64,000 nt of DNA from Aalborgiella sp963841045. Its GTDB lineage: Bacteria; Pseudomonadota; Gammaproteobacteria; Burkholderiales; Burkholderiaceae_C. Positions 36,501 through 45,685 of the stretch are shown one piece after another. Each line of letters begins with the position of its first letter. Positions within the stretch are counted from its first letter, which is position 1. The stretch is taken from positions 186,001-250,000 of the forward strand of contig CAWJBD010000007.1 in NCBI GenBank assembly GCA_963841045.1, written 5' to 3'. The translations under genes were made by a program, and so were the position numbers. The notes under the pieces are model-generated. The model worked only from the letters and a program-made list of their open reading frames with translations, did not search any database and was not told where the DNA came from.

Positions 36501-37768
36501 TATTTCGCTCCTGCTGCTGCGGCTGGAACAGCCTTGGTTTCAGCTGGCTTCACCTCAGTGGGTTTCGCTTCAGATGCTTTTACTTCTGTTGTTTTGGCAT
36601 CCACAATTTTCACCACATCGCCATCCGCTAAAAACGCAGCGCCCGAACTGACAAATTTCTCACCCAATTTGGCACCTTGCTTGATTTCAACCAGTTCGCC
36701 CATGCGGCGACCAGTTTCAACTTTGACTTGACTGACTTTGTTGTTGGCATCCACGCGCATGGCATAGGTAAAGCCATCTCGCAGCACCAAAGCGGGGTAG
36801 GGCAAGGTCAGCGCAGTGGCTGTGCCCATGGCAAACTCGCCTTTGGCAAACATGCCGGCTTTGACACCAGGGTGTGCGGGCAAATCAACGTAAACCAAGG
36901 CATTGCGTGTAGCGGCATCCACAGTAGGTGCAATGGTGCGAACAGTGCCTTGCACTTGTGCGCCGCTGGCCGAGGTGATGCTGACTTTTGAGCCAGGTTT
37001 GATGTTGCCGACCTCTGTGCTCGTCACCTCAGCGCGCCATTCCAAGCGACCACCACGAATCATGCGAAAGAGCTCTGAACCCGCGCCAACTACAGCGCCC
37101 ACGGTGGCACCACGCGCAGATATCACGCCATTGTCAGGCGCACGAACTTGCGTGTTTTGGGTGCGCACGCTTTGTGCATTGAGCATGGCTTGGGCTGCTT
37201 CAACCCGTGCAGCGGCGGTTTTCTCGCCGGTGATGAATTGGTTAATTTGCTGCGCGCTTAATGCGCCCGTGTTTTGCAATGTGCGTGCCCGCTCGGCGTT
37301 TGCAGCTGCGTCAATGGCGTTGGCTTGTGCTTCCATCAAAGCGGCTTTGGCTTGTGCCATATCGGCTTGCACAGATTCGCCCGCAAAGGTGGCCAGCAAC
37401 TGGCCTTTTTTAACCGTGTCACCCACATTCACCAAAACTTGTGTCAAGCGCAAGCCATTGGCTTCAGCGCCCACACTGGCTTCTTGCCAAGCAGTCACAT
37501 TGCCATTGGCAGGAAGTTTCAAAGCCAAGCTGCTGTTGCTGGGTTGCACAGTCGTTACCGTTAAAGCAGCCTTGGGTGCAGGCGCTGCTTTGTCAGATTT
37601 TTCTGCTGGCTTGGCCATATCGGTTTTAGCGCCTGCGTCTGCTGGTTTGGCAGCAGCATCGTCTTTGCCAGAGCAGGCGACGCCACCAAAGGCGAAGGCC
37701 AACGCAGCAGTGAGTGCCAGTAATTTCATAGATTGGTTGACAGGTTTGGATTGTTGGATTGTTTTCAT
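36500..37768 (-). CDS. RND efflux membrane-fusion lipoprotein
   Basis: A 422-residue adaptor with a lipobox (FGGVACSGK), a lysine/alanine/proline linker to about residue 65, and lipoyl plus hairpin domains (AEANGLRLTQVLVNVGDTVKKGQLLATFAGESV, AQAKAALMEAQANAIDAAANAERARTL, VRAPDNGVISARGATVGAVVGAGSELFRMIRGGRLEWRAEV). A charged repetitive tail (TEVKASEAKPTEVKPAETK) ends it. An internal ATG at 37729 (MKLLALTAA) could be the true start, giving a shorter signal peptide. Middle gene of the efflux operon. Confidence 0.9.
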   Translation of the reverse strand: MKTIQQSKPVNQSMKLLALTAALAFAFGGVACSGKDDAAAKPADAGAKTDMAKPAEKSDKAAPAPKAALTVTTVQPSNSSLALKLPANGNVTAWQEASVGAEANGLRLTQVLVNVGDTVKKGQLLATFAGESVQADMAQAKAALMEAQANAIDAAANAERARTLQNTGALSAQQINQFITGEKTAAARVEAAQAMLNAQSVRTQNTQVRAPDNGVISARGATVGAVVGAGSELFRMIRGGRLEWRAEVTSTEVGNIKPGSKVSITSASGAQVQGTVRTIAPTVDAATRNALVYVDLPAHPGVKAGMFAKGEFAMGTATALTLPYPALVLRDGFTYAMRVDANNKVSQVKVETGRRMGELVEIKQGAKLGEKFVSSGAAFLADGDVVKIVDAKTTEVKASEAKPTEVKPAETKAVPAAAAGAK

Positions 37769-37815
37769 GTTGGTATGTCAGTTATTTCAAGAGAAGATTC
37801 GTGTGCAAATTCGAT

Positions 37816-39303
37816 TCACTTAATGGTTTCATTTTTAGCCGTGACTTGTGACCAGCCACCACCCAATGCGCGGTACAAGGCCACCCATGCGGCACTTTGT
37901 TCACGCTCTAAATTCAGGAGCGCTGTTTTGGCGGCCAAAGCGGTGCGGCGTGTGTCTTCCAAGTCGCTCAAACTGCCTAAGCCACTTTTGTAGCGTGCCT
38001 CAGAAGCCGCAAAGGCAGCGCCATAGCCTTCGGTTGAAATTTTGGCGTCAATCAAACGGTCTTTGGTGCTTTGTATCGCCAGCAAGGCTTCTTCTACTTC
38101 GCGCACCGCGCCGCGCACCTTGGCGCGGTAGCTGGCTACAGCTGTTTCGTAATTGGCTTTGGCTGTGTCCAGTGCCGCACTGCTGCGGCCGCCATCCAAA
38201 ATCGGCAAGGTCAAAGACAAGGGACCAATCGACCATGTGTTGACATTGGTGCTGATGCCGCCCGTGCGCACATTGCCCACTGCCACTGAGCCTGATAGCG
38301 CCAAGCGTGGGTATTTGGCTGCTTGTGCACTGCCCACATCGCCGCTGGCAGCTGCCACTTCTTGCTCTGCTGCAAACACATCAGGACGCTGCGTTAATAA
38401 TTGTGCTGGTAAAGATGGTGGGGCGATAAATGCTGCATTATTCATAGCACTGTAGGCATTATTTACGCCGGATACAGCCAGTTTTTGCCTTAAATCTGAT
38501 TCAGAGATTGTGCTCAACGCCACCAGTGCTTTCACCATAGAATCGCAATAGCTGCGTTGCATGGTCAACATGCTTTGACCCTGAGCTGCACTGGCGCGTG
38601 CCAAGGATGCATAGGCAGGTGCGCTGAAACCAGCGTTGGCCAACAGTCCAGTTAGCCGCGATGATTCTGCCCGAGATGCGACATCGTCTTTTGCCACCGC
38701 AAGCAGTTGCTCGCAAGTACGCAAGTTCAAATACACATTGGCCACCTCGGCCGCCACTGACACGCGGGCTTCATGCCAACCGGCCTCACTGCCAGCCAAA
38801 CGCGCTTGTGCCGCTTCTTGTGCGGCACGGTTGCCACCCCATAGGTCTATTTCCCAACTGGCTTGCAAACCCACTTGCGCCACACTGGCCACTGGTGTGC
38901 CGACTTGGCTCACGCCACGGTTCACCGCCGTGGAAGCACTCAAGTTGGGTGATGTGGCGCTACCTGCGGCAACCACTGCGCCACGTGCCTGAGCAATGCG
39001 GGTGCTGGCTGCGCTGATGGATGGGCTGGCCGTTTGTGCACTGTTGATGAGCTCAACCAAAAGTGGGTCGCCCAAATTGCTCCACCACGCATTGAGTGCT
39101 TGCATCGAGCCTTGGTGTGGCAAGGTATTTGAACTTGCATTTGTTTTGACCGCTGCTGGTACAGTGCTGTGCCACTGGCTGGCAACGGCGCTGTCTACTT
39201 GCGGCGAAGGGGCTGTCACAGCGCAAGCGCTAAGCAGCACGGGCAGCAAGGCCAAAGCCAAGTTAAGACGACTAAGTTTGTATCGGGTAGGTTGGTGCTT
39301 CAT
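37816..39303 (-). CDS. RND efflux outer-membrane factor lipoprotein (NodT family), carries repeat copy E
   Basis: A 495-residue TolC-like outer-membrane channel. Lipobox LLSACAV after a typical signal; duplicated OEP domains (LVELINSAQTASPSISAASTRIAQARGAVVAAG, AAEQEVAAASGDVGSAQAAKYPRLALSGSVAVG). The family motif PAQLLTQRPDVFAAEQ is present. The residues just before it (LAVSGVNNAYSAMNNAAF) are encoded by a copy of the dispersed palindromic repeat at 38429-38489, in reverse orientation relative to the gene and kept in frame. It is the first gene of the efflux operon, 30 bp from the TetR gene. Confidence 0.9.
   Translation of the reverse strand: MKHQPTRYKLSRLNLALALLPVLLSACAVTAPSPQVDSAVASQWHSTVPAAVKTNASSNTLPHQGSMQALNAWWSNLGDPLLVELINSAQTASPSISAASTRIAQARGAVVAAGSATSPNLSASTAVNRGVSQVGTPVASVAQVGLQASWEIDLWGGNRAAQEAAQARLAGSEAGWHEARVSVAAEVANVYLNLRTCEQLLAVAKDDVASRAESSRLTGLLANAGFSAPAYASLARASAAQGQSMLTMQRSYCDSMVKALVALSTISESDLRQKLAVSGVNNAYSAMNNAAFIAPPSLPAQLLTQRPDVFAAEQEVAAASGDVGSAQAAKYPRLALSGSVAVGNVRTGGISTNVNTWSIGPLSLTLPILDGGRSSAALDTAKANYETAVASYRAKVRGAVREVEEALLAIQSTKDRLIDAKISTEGYGAAFAASEARYKSGLGSLSDLEDTRRTALAAKTALLNLEREQSAAWVALYRALGGGWSQVTAKNETIK
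38429..38489 (+). repeat. Palindromic dispersed repeat, copy E (inside outer-membrane factor gene)
   Basis: Shares ATAGCACTGTAGGCA, TTTACGCCGGATACAG and the flanking TGCATTATT pattern with copies A and B; orientation on the plus strand is the same as theirs. It is read in frame on the minus strand. Confidence 0.65.
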
Positions 39304-39332
39304 TTTTGTTTTGCTTTTGCTTTTACTTTTGT

Positions 39333-40055
39333 TCAGGTGTTCAGAATGTCAACTTTCTTACGTCGGTCGGCTTCACTGGCCACCATGGCCATGGCGTAGT
39401 CCACCAAACGGTCGGTGTAAATATCAATGGCTTCGGGGGTTGCTTGCAATTGTGGTGCCAAGGCGTGTGCCACATCGCGCCCGACGAACATGTATATGGC
39501 CAAGCCAACAATGGAATGCGCCAAGCGGTGAATATCGTCATCAGGTGTTGGCACATTCAAATGCAGGCACAGACCGGCGACCAAGCCTTCATGTCCGGGA
39601 CGAATTTCGGCGTCGATTTCTTGCGCCCACAAGCCAGTCGGCTCCAGCATTTCGCGGTAGCGCAAACGCATGCACAGTTGCACCAGCTCGCCTTGCTTCA
39701 GCGGCTGCACAATTTGCGACAGCATCATGCGCAGCGCTTCTTCCAGTGACATCGAATGGGGGTCTAAACACGCCAAATTGCCGCAGTCTCCACCCATGGG
39801 TTCGGTGTAGGCAGCGCGGTACAAACCGGCTTTGTCGCCAAAGTAGTAGCTGATGGCGGCGATATTCACTCCCGCAGCCGCAGCCAATTGGCGCGTGGAT
39901 GTGTTGGCAAAACCTTTTTCAGCAAACAGTTTCAAGGCAGCCGCCAGCAAGCGATTTCGCGCTTCAACGCCGTCCGTGCGTGTAGGGCGACAATGGCGGC
40001 CATGAAAAGTGTCGTGGTATTCGGATATTTTTTGAAGAACGTCAGCAACTGTCAT
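39333..40055 (-). CDS. TetR-family regulator (CerR/DUF1956-type)
   Basis: A 240-residue repressor. HTH at residues ~30-75 (EARNRLLAAALKLFAEKGFANTSTRQLAAAAGVNIAAISYYFGDKAGLYRAAY), then a CerR-like C-terminal ligand domain. It lies immediately upstream of, and in the same direction as, the RND operon, with a perfect 30-bp palindrome 15 bp before its start codon. Autoregulation and repression of the pump, relieved by a pump substrate, is the likely logic. Confidence 0.9.
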   Translation of the reverse strand: MTVADVLQKISEYHDTFHGRHCRPTRTDGVEARNRLLAAALKLFAEKGFANTSTRQLAAAAGVNIAAISYYFGDKAGLYRAAYTEPMGGDCGNLACLDPHSMSLEEALRMMLSQIVQPLKQGELVQLCMRLRYREMLEPTGLWAQEIDAEIRPGHEGLVAGLCLHLNVPTPDDDIHRLAHSIVGLAIYMFVGRDVAHALAPQLQATPEAIDIYTDRLVDYAMAMVASEADRRKKVDILNT

Positions 40056-40069
40056 GCTGGCGATTATAG

Positions 40070-40099
40070 CTAGTTAAATCAAACGTTTGATTTAACTAG
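40070..40099. promoter_or_regulatory. Perfect 30-bp palindrome, candidate TetR operator
   Basis: Each half is 15 bases, with centre AAACGTTT (40081-40088) and outer CTAG ends; all 15 pairs match. It sits just upstream of the TetR-RND operon, where a dimeric or tetrameric TetR repressor would bind. Confidence 0.8.
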
Positions 40100-40145
40100 G
40101 TTGCCGTTAGGGTTATTTATTGCTGGCCAGCTATATGTATAAAAA

Positions 40146-40210
40146 ATATATGCCAAATTGGCACCTATCCGGCGTATTAATTGCCTAGTTTGCTATTAAA
40201 TTTATAGTAT
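40146..40210 (-). repeat. Palindromic dispersed repeat, copy C
   Basis: Reverse orientation relative to copies A and B: reads ATATATGCC...CCGGCGTATTAATTGCCTAG...GCTATTAAATTTATAGTAT. Intergenic, between the TetR operator and the CopZ-like gene. Confidence 0.8.
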
Positions 40211-40214
40211 TCGA

Positions 40215-40424
40215 CTAGTTTGTAACGGTATAACCTTCTTCTTGAATCGCTGCCGTCAGGGCGTCTAGAGGCTGGTTTGACTTGATTTCGACCTTGTTTT
40301 GGGTGCGGTCGGCTTTCACTTCGGCGGCGGGATCAATTTGTTTGATGGCGCGTTCAACGGCTTTTTCGCAGTGACCGCAGGTCATGCCTGTGACGTTGAG
40401 GGTGGTGATGGCGATGGTGTTCAT
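40215..40424 (-). CDS. copZ: CopZ-like copper chaperone (HMA domain)
   Basis: A 69-residue single heavy-metal-associated domain with MTCGHCEKAVERAI copper site, beginning at MNTIAITTLNV (ATG 40424). A longer frame exists but its extra 25 residues are not family-like. Divergent from the copper ATPase, which it would feed with Cu(I) in the cytoplasm. Confidence 0.9.
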   Translation of the reverse strand: MNTIAITTLNVTGMTCGHCEKAVERAIKQIDPAAEVKADRTQNKVEIKSNQPLDALTAAIQEEGYTVTN

Positions 40425-40477
40425 GGTGTTTGTCCTTGCACAACAAGTGAATGGTGAATAAGGACTATTATCCAGCA

Positions 40478-42873
40478 ATGACAACGCAAACGCAGCCATC
40501 CAAACAGGCTACACAATCCATTGACGAAATGACCACCATGGATATTGGCATTGGCGGCATGACCTGCGCGTCGTGTGTGGCGCGGGTGGAAAAAGCGCTG
40601 AAAAAAGTACCAGGCGTGGCAGAAGTGAGCGTCAACTTGGCGACGGAGACGGCACGCATTCAGGTGGCAGGGTCAGAAAACATCGACGCCAAATTGCGCC
40701 GAACGGTGCGCGATGCGGGCTATGAGCCACTGGCTGCCAATGCGGCGGTAGATGCTGTGGATGCATCGCCTTGGGCAGGTTTCATGCCAGTGGGTTTGGG
40801 GCTGCTCTTGTCTGCGCCATTGGTGCTGCCGATGATTGGAGACCTGTTTGGCAAGCATTGGATGTTGCCCGCATGGGCGCAATTTGCCTTGGCCACGCCG
40901 GTGCAATTCATTTTGGGAGCCAAGTTTTACAAAGGCGCGTACAGCGCCATCAAAGCCTTGGCGGGCAATATGGATTTGCTGGTCGCCATTGGCACCACTG
41001 CGGCGTGGGCTTTGTCCGTATGGTTGTGGCTGACGGCAGAGGCTGGCAGCATGGTGCATTTGTATTTTGAGGGTTCAGCCGTCGTCATCACTTTGGTGTT
41101 GTTAGGTAAATGGTTGGAAACACGCGCCAAACGTCAAACCACATCGGCGATACGCGCTTTGCACGCATTGCGGCCCGAAGTGGCGCATTTGATGGGTGCA
41201 GATGGTGAAGTGGATGTACCAGTTATAGAGGTGATGGTGGGCGACACATTGGCCGTGCGAGCCGGTGAGCGTTTACCGGTAGATGGCGTGGTGTTGCAAG
41301 GGGAAAGCTCTGTCGATGAATCCATGCTGACGGGTGAGTCATTGCCCGTGCACAAAAACGTAGGCAGCAACTTTAACGGGTGGCTCCATCAACGGCGATG
41401 GCCGCTTGCTAATGCAGGTCAAAGCCGTGGGCAGTGAAACGGTGTTGGCCAACATCATCCGTTTGGTTGAAGATGCACAAGCGGGCAAAGCGCCCATTCA
41501 AAGATTGGTTGACCAAGTCAGCGCCATTTTTGTTCCTGTGGTTTTGGGAATAGCCTTATTGACGCTGTTAGGCTGGTGGCTAACTGGACATTCGTTTGAA
41601 TTGGCATTGATACGCGCCGTGGCGGTCTTGGTCATTGCCTGCCCATGCGCATTGGGGCTGGCAACACCCACTGCCATCATGGCGGGCACGGGTGTGGCAG
41701 CGAAGTTCGGCATCTTGATTAAAGATGCGCAAGCGCTTGAACTGGCGCACAAAGTCAATGTCGTGGCGTTTGACAAAACGGGCACCTTAACAGTTGGCAA
41801 ACCGCGTTTGACAGCGTTTGTTCTTGCAGATACTTTGGCTGATGCTTTAGTCAATAATATTGCCGATGCATCGACTGATACAACACCCCTTCTAAGCCTT
41901 GCCGCAAGTTTGCAAAGCGGCAGCGAACACCCATTGGCACGAGCGGTGGTCGATGCCGCCAAAGCGCGTAATTTAAACATTCCTGCACCTGACAATGTAC
42001 GCGCAGTGCCTGGTAGAGGCAGCGAAGGTGAAGTGGGCGTTGATAGCTTTCTGATTGGCAGTTTGCGTTGGATGCAAGAGTTAAAAATCGACATGGGAAC
42101 ATTGGCAACCCATGCCGCTGACATGCAAGCGCAAGGCGCAACCGTGTCTGCCATGGCGCAGCGCACAACGGCAAGGGAACACACAAAACATCAAGCTCAA
42201 AGCACTGATGGCGTTCGGCGATGAACCCAAACCAGGTGCGAAAGAGACCATCGCAGAATTAAAAAATCGCGGCATCAAAACAGTGATGATTTCTGGCGAT
42301 AACCGTGGTGCGGCAGAGGCAATGGCGCGACGCCTGGGTTTGGATCCGGCAGCAGGCGAAGTCATGTCAGAGGTGTTGCCAGGCGACAAAGCTGCGTTGA
42401 TAGAAAAGTTAAGAGAAGACGAGGGAACAATTTCCCGACGAGCCGCCTCTAGGGAAATTAGCCCCCACGGGGGGCAGCGCAGTACGCAGGGCGACAAGCG
42501 TGGGGGTCATGTTGTTCTGATGGTGGGCGACGGTGTCAACGACGCACCTGCGCTGGCAGCGGCCGATGTGGGCATGGCGATGACTAATGCTGACGGTGGG
42601 GGCACAGACGTCGCCATGCACGCCGCCGGTATCACCCTCATGCGCGGTGACCCCATGCTGGTTGCGGCGGCTTTGGACATCAGTGCCAAAACAGTGGCCA
42701 AAATTCGGCAAAATTTATTCTGGGCTTTCGCCTATAACGTGGCTGGCATTCCACTGGCCGCTTTGGGCTACCTCAATCCCGTTGTCGCAGGCGCAGCCAT
42801 GGCGCTCAGTTCCGTCAGTGTGATGAGCAATGCTTTGTTGCTGAAGCGTTGGAAGCCGAAATCAATTAAATAA
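40478..42873 (+). CDS. copA: Copper-exporting P1B-type ATPase CopA, two frame breaks and one internal insert
   Basis: About 800 residues. One HMA domain (GGMTCASCVARVEKAL), actuator TGESLPV, channel IACPCALGLATPTAIM (CPC), phosphorylation DKTGTLTVGK, ATP-binding SEHPLARAV, and GDGVNDAPALAAADVG are all present. The frame breaks at 41375-41382 (extra G in ACGGGTGG) and at about 42155-42185. Between DKAALIEKLR and GHVVLMVGDGVNDAP, where the family has only a few residues, there is a ~28-residue in-frame insert (42415-42503) with strong hairpins. Apart from these the gene is normal. Downstream of it a repeat copy follows directly. Confidence 0.92.
42415..42506. repeat. Hairpin-bearing insert inside copA
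   Basis: Two perfect stems: AATTTCCC (42429-42436) with GGGAAATT (42452-42459), and CCCCCACG (42462-42469) with CGTGGGGG (42499-42506). The base composition differs from the surrounding gene, and the segment has no counterpart in other CopA proteins known to me. It does not resemble the dispersed ATAGC-type repeat. Confidence 0.7.
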
Positions 42874-42937
42874 TATGCTATATATTTAATAGCACACTAG
42901 GCAATCAATACGCCGGCTAGAGGCCAAAAAAGCATAT
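42873..42937 (+). repeat. Palindromic dispersed repeat, copy B (reference copy)
   Basis: 65 bp with perfect 7-bp terminal inverted repeats ATATGCT (42873-42879) and AGCATAT (42931-42937). It contains TATATTTAATAGCACACTAG, GGCAATCAATACGCCGGCTA and GAGGCCAAAAAAGC. Intergenic, just after the copA stop. Confidence 0.9.
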
Positions 42938-42965
42938 AAAAATGCCAGAACAGATGGTTTAACGC

Positions 42966-43850
42966 CTACTCTGGCTTGGCATTCTTTAGCGACAACGCCA
43001 ATTCATACAAATCATTGCGCGGGGCTTTGCTGATATCGGCAGCGAGTTTGACGGCGGTTTTCAGGGGGAGTTCGGCCAGGAGCAATTTCAAAATACGCTC
43101 TGCATCGTTGTTTTGAGATTGCATTTCAAAAGGGTGCAGCACCAAGGCGAATTCACCGCGCGTGCGGTTGCTGTCTGCCGCCAACCATGCGCTGAATTCA
43201 TGACATGCTACGGTGGCAATTTCTTCAAACTGTTTGGTCAACTCGCGCCCAATGGTGATGCGTCTGTCACCCAAAATGCCCAAGGCTTTGGCAAGCGCTT
43301 CGATGCGGTGCGGTGCTTCCAGTAACACCAAGGCCTGTGGCAGCGCTTGCAGTTTCAATACCGCAGCATCTCGTTCCATGCTTTTGTTGGGCAAAAAACC
43401 TATGAACTGAAAACCAGTGTCATGTGTGATACCAGCCGCGCTCAACAGGGTAGTGACACTGCTGGCTCCTGGCAAGGGCATGACACGCAAACCTGCCGCA
43501 CGCACCAAGGCTACCAAGCGCGCACCTGGATCGCTCACAGCGGGCGTGCCTGCATCGCTGACAAACGCCACGCGCTCACCGCGCTGCAGGCGTGCAATCA
43601 CTTGCTCTGCCGCTTGCGCTTCGTTGTGCTCATGCACCGCCAGCAAGGCATCGCAGTGAATGCCATAGGTACGCAGTAGCGGTTGTGTGCGGCGTGTGTC
43701 TTCACAGGCTATCGCATCGACCAAACCCAACACATGCAGCGCTCGCAAACTGATGTCGGCCAAATTGCCGATCGGTGTCGCCACCACATACAAGGTGTTG
43801 GCGGGGAAATGCTGCGTGGCAACGCTTTGCATCAGTGCGCTTAGCGACAT
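42966..43850 (-). CDS. rsmI: 16S rRNA 2'-O-ribose C1402 methyltransferase RsmI
   Basis: A 294-residue SAM-dependent tetrapyrrole-methylase-fold enzyme. NTLYVVATPIGNLADISLRAL is the N-terminal signature, followed by CEDTRRTQPLL, FVSDAGTPAVSDPGARLV, LPGASSVTTLLSAAG and GRELTKQFEEI. It methylates C1402 in the ribosomal decoding centre. Start chosen at MSLSALMQ (43850); an open frame continues 52 codons upstream without family resemblance. Divergent from yraN, the usual neighbour. Confidence 0.93.
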   Translation of the reverse strand: MSLSALMQSVATQHFPANTLYVVATPIGNLADISLRALHVLGLVDAIACEDTRRTQPLLRTYGIHCDALLAVHEHNEAQAAEQVIARLQRGERVAFVSDAGTPAVSDPGARLVALVRAAGLRVMPLPGASSVTTLLSAAGITHDTGFQFIGFLPNKSMERDAAVLKLQALPQALVLLEAPHRIEALAKALGILGDRRITIGRELTKQFEEIATVACHEFSAWLAADSNRTRGEFALVLHPFEMQSQNNDAERILKLLLAELPLKTAVKLAADISKAPRNDLYELALSLKNAKPE

Positions 43851-43913
43851 AGCGGCTTGCGATGGCGCGTTTGGGTGGTCAGGTTGGTTGGGGTTCAAGT
43901 TATAGTTCCATTC

Positions 43914-44303
43914 ATGACAGCACATTTCAACAACAGCGAAGTCAAAACCACCAAAGCCACAGGCGATGCGGCTGAGGATGTTGCTTTGCACTATTTGCAA
44001 GCACAAGGCTTGAAACTGCTTGAACGCAATTATCGGACACCTGGACGTGGCGGTGGTGAAATTGACCTCATCATGCGCGAAAAGGACGGAACTTTATTGT
44101 TTATCGAGGTCAGACAACGCAGCAGTAAACAACATGGTGGTGCGGCAGCCAGCATCAGCGCCACCAAACAAAAGCGCATTGTGTTTGCGGCCAGGTTCTA
44201 CTTGACTCGCATCAAGCCCTTGCCGCCATGCCGTTTTGATGTGGTGTCGGTGGAAGAAAAAGTGACGTGGCTGAAAGCTGCTTTTGATACCAGTGGGTAC
44301 TAA
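43914..44303 (+). CDS. yraN: YraN/UPF0102 family endonuclease-like protein
   Basis: A 129-residue protein with a PD-(D/E)XK-like fold: GDAAEDVALHYLQAQGLKLLERNYRTPGRGGGEIDLIMREKDGTLLFIEVRQRSSKQHGG contains the family's E...GEIDLI...FIEV(K/R) pattern, with putative catalytic Asp and Glu. Function unknown, possibly Holliday-junction-like nuclease. Next to rsmI as in many Proteobacteria. Confidence 0.93.
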   Translation: MTAHFNNSEVKTTKATGDAAEDVALHYLQAQGLKLLERNYRTPGRGGGEIDLIMREKDGTLLFIEVRQRSSKQHGGAAASISATKQKRIVFAARFYLTRIKPLPPCRFDVVSVEEKVTWLKAAFDTSGY

Positions 44304-44393
44304 TGTAGTTTTGGATGTGGGTGCATAGACTGGATCGGCATGAACACGGGTTATCATTGAAAGCACAAAAAGCAATCTTATGAACGAACAAAG

Positions 44394-44987
44394 ATGAACG
44401 AACAAAGCATTGAACAGAGTTTCATCGACAGCGCAGACTTGAAATACCAAGCTGCGCAACAACTGAGCAAGCCGATTGCCTTGGGTATTCAGGCTTTAAT
44501 CACTTGCGTCACCGGTGGCGGCAAAGTGTTGGCTTGTGGCAATGGCGGTTCTGCCGCAGATTCGCAGCATTTTGCCGCTGAATTTGTGGGACGCTATGAA
44601 CGTGAACGCCCAGAGCTGGCGGCCATCGCATTGACCACCGACAGCTCGGTTTTGACTGCGTTGTCCAACGACTATGGTTTTGAACAAATTTATGCCAAAC
44701 AAGTTCGTGCCTTGGGTCAAGCGGGCGATGTGCTGGTTGCCATTACCACCAGCGGTGCTTCGCCCAATGTGTTGGCGGCCGTCAAAGCGGCACATGAGCG
44801 CGAAATGACGGTGATAGCTTTGACTGGCAAAGGCGGCGGAAAAATGAGCGCCAGCTTAAGAGAGACCGATATTCACATCTGTGTACCGCATGACAGAACC
44901 TCGCGCATACAAGAAGTGCATCTCTTGGCCTTACACTGCTTGTGTGAAGGCGTTGACAATCAATTACTTGGTGAAAAGGAATCCTGA
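44394..44987 (+). CDS. SIS-domain phosphoheptose isomerase (GmhA/DiaA family)
   Basis: A 197-residue SIS-fold protein. GKVLACGNGGSAADSQHFAAEFVGRYERERPELAAIALTTDSS and LVAITTSGASPNVLAAVKAAHE give the sugar-phosphate loops, with the HFAAE/RYE residues of sedoheptulose-7-phosphate isomerase. In beta-proteobacteria the copy beside rsmI-yraN-BON is usually the DiaA-like homologue that stimulates DnaA, while true GmhA lies elsewhere; I cannot tell them apart here, so no symbol is given. Confidence 0.9.
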   Translation: MNEQSIEQSFIDSADLKYQAAQQLSKPIALGIQALITCVTGGGKVLACGNGGSAADSQHFAAEFVGRYERERPELAAIALTTDSSVLTALSNDYGFEQIYAKQVRALGQAGDVLVAITTSGASPNVLAAVKAAHEREMTVIALTGKGGGKMSASLRETDIHICVPHDRTSRIQEVHLLALHCLCEGVDNQLLGEKES

Positions 44988-44988
44988 T

Positions 44989-45645
44989 ATGAACACTCAA
45001 AAATCGAAATTGACAAAGCTGATCAAGCTGACAGTCTTGGGCGCTGTTTTGGCAAGCCTGGCCGCTTGCGAAGTACTGGTCGTCGGTGGCGTGATCGCAG
45101 GTGCAGCGATGGTGGCTACGGATCGTCGTACATCGGGCGCTCAACTTGACGATGAGGGTATTGAGTTACGCGCCAGCTCACGCTTGCGCGAGCGCTTTGG
45201 TGAAAAAGGGCATTTCAATGTCACCAGCTTTAACCGACGTGTGTTGATCACGGGCGAAGTGGGCAATATGCCTGATAAGCAAGCTGCGGAGCTCTTAGTG
45301 TCGCAAGTTGAGAACGTCAAAATCGTGGTGAATGAATTAACTTTGGCGCCTATGACATCGACATTGAGCGAACGCTCAAACGACACCTACCTCACAAGTT
45401 TGGTTCGCGCTGCACTTTTAGAAGCCAAAGATGTACCGTCTGCAGCTTACAAAGTTGTGACAGAACGCAGTGTGGTGTATTTGATGGGTCGTGTGACAGA
45501 GCGTGAAGCCAAGCGTGGTGCAGAAGTGGCCAGTGGTGTGCGCGGCGTGGCAAAAGTTGTGCGCAGTTTTGAGTTGATCACGGAAGCCGAAATCAACACC
45601 CAAACACAGCCGCCAGCCAATCAGCCTGCACCAGCTAAGCCATAA
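44989..45645 (+). CDS. BON-domain outer-membrane lipoprotein (DolP/OsmY-like)
   Basis: A 218-residue lipoprotein: lipobox LASLAACEVL, a glycine/alanine-rich spacer, then two BON domains (RLRERFGEKGHFNVTSFNRRVLITGEVGNMPDKQAAELLVSQVENVKIVVNEL and LVRAALLEAKDVPSAAYKVVTERSVVYLMGRVTEREAKRGAEVASGVRGVAKVV). The family supports outer-membrane integrity. It starts 1 base after the preceding stop, so they are cotranscribed, the usual arrangement. Confidence 0.92.
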   Translation: MNTQKSKLTKLIKLTVLGAVLASLAACEVLVVGGVIAGAAMVATDRRTSGAQLDDEGIELRASSRLRERFGEKGHFNVTSFNRRVLITGEVGNMPDKQAAELLVSQVENVKIVVNELTLAPMTSTLSERSNDTYLTSLVRAALLEAKDVPSAAYKVVTERSVVYLMGRVTEREAKRGAEVASGVRGVAKVVRSFELITEAEINTQTQPPANQPAPAKP

Positions 45646-45658
45646 AGCGTTTTGAATT

Positions 45659-45679
45659 CTGTGTGCCTTGAGCACACAG
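45659..45679. terminator. Hairpin between converging genes
   Basis: CTGTGTGC (45659-45666), loop CTTGA, GCACACAG (45672-45679). No T run follows, so termination strength is uncertain. Confidence 0.5.
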
Positions 45680-45685
45680 AAGGGC

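Noticed and set aside
36903..37823. A 306-codon plus-strand frame
   Set aside because: It is a mirror of the membrane-fusion protein gene; no family resemblance or proper start.
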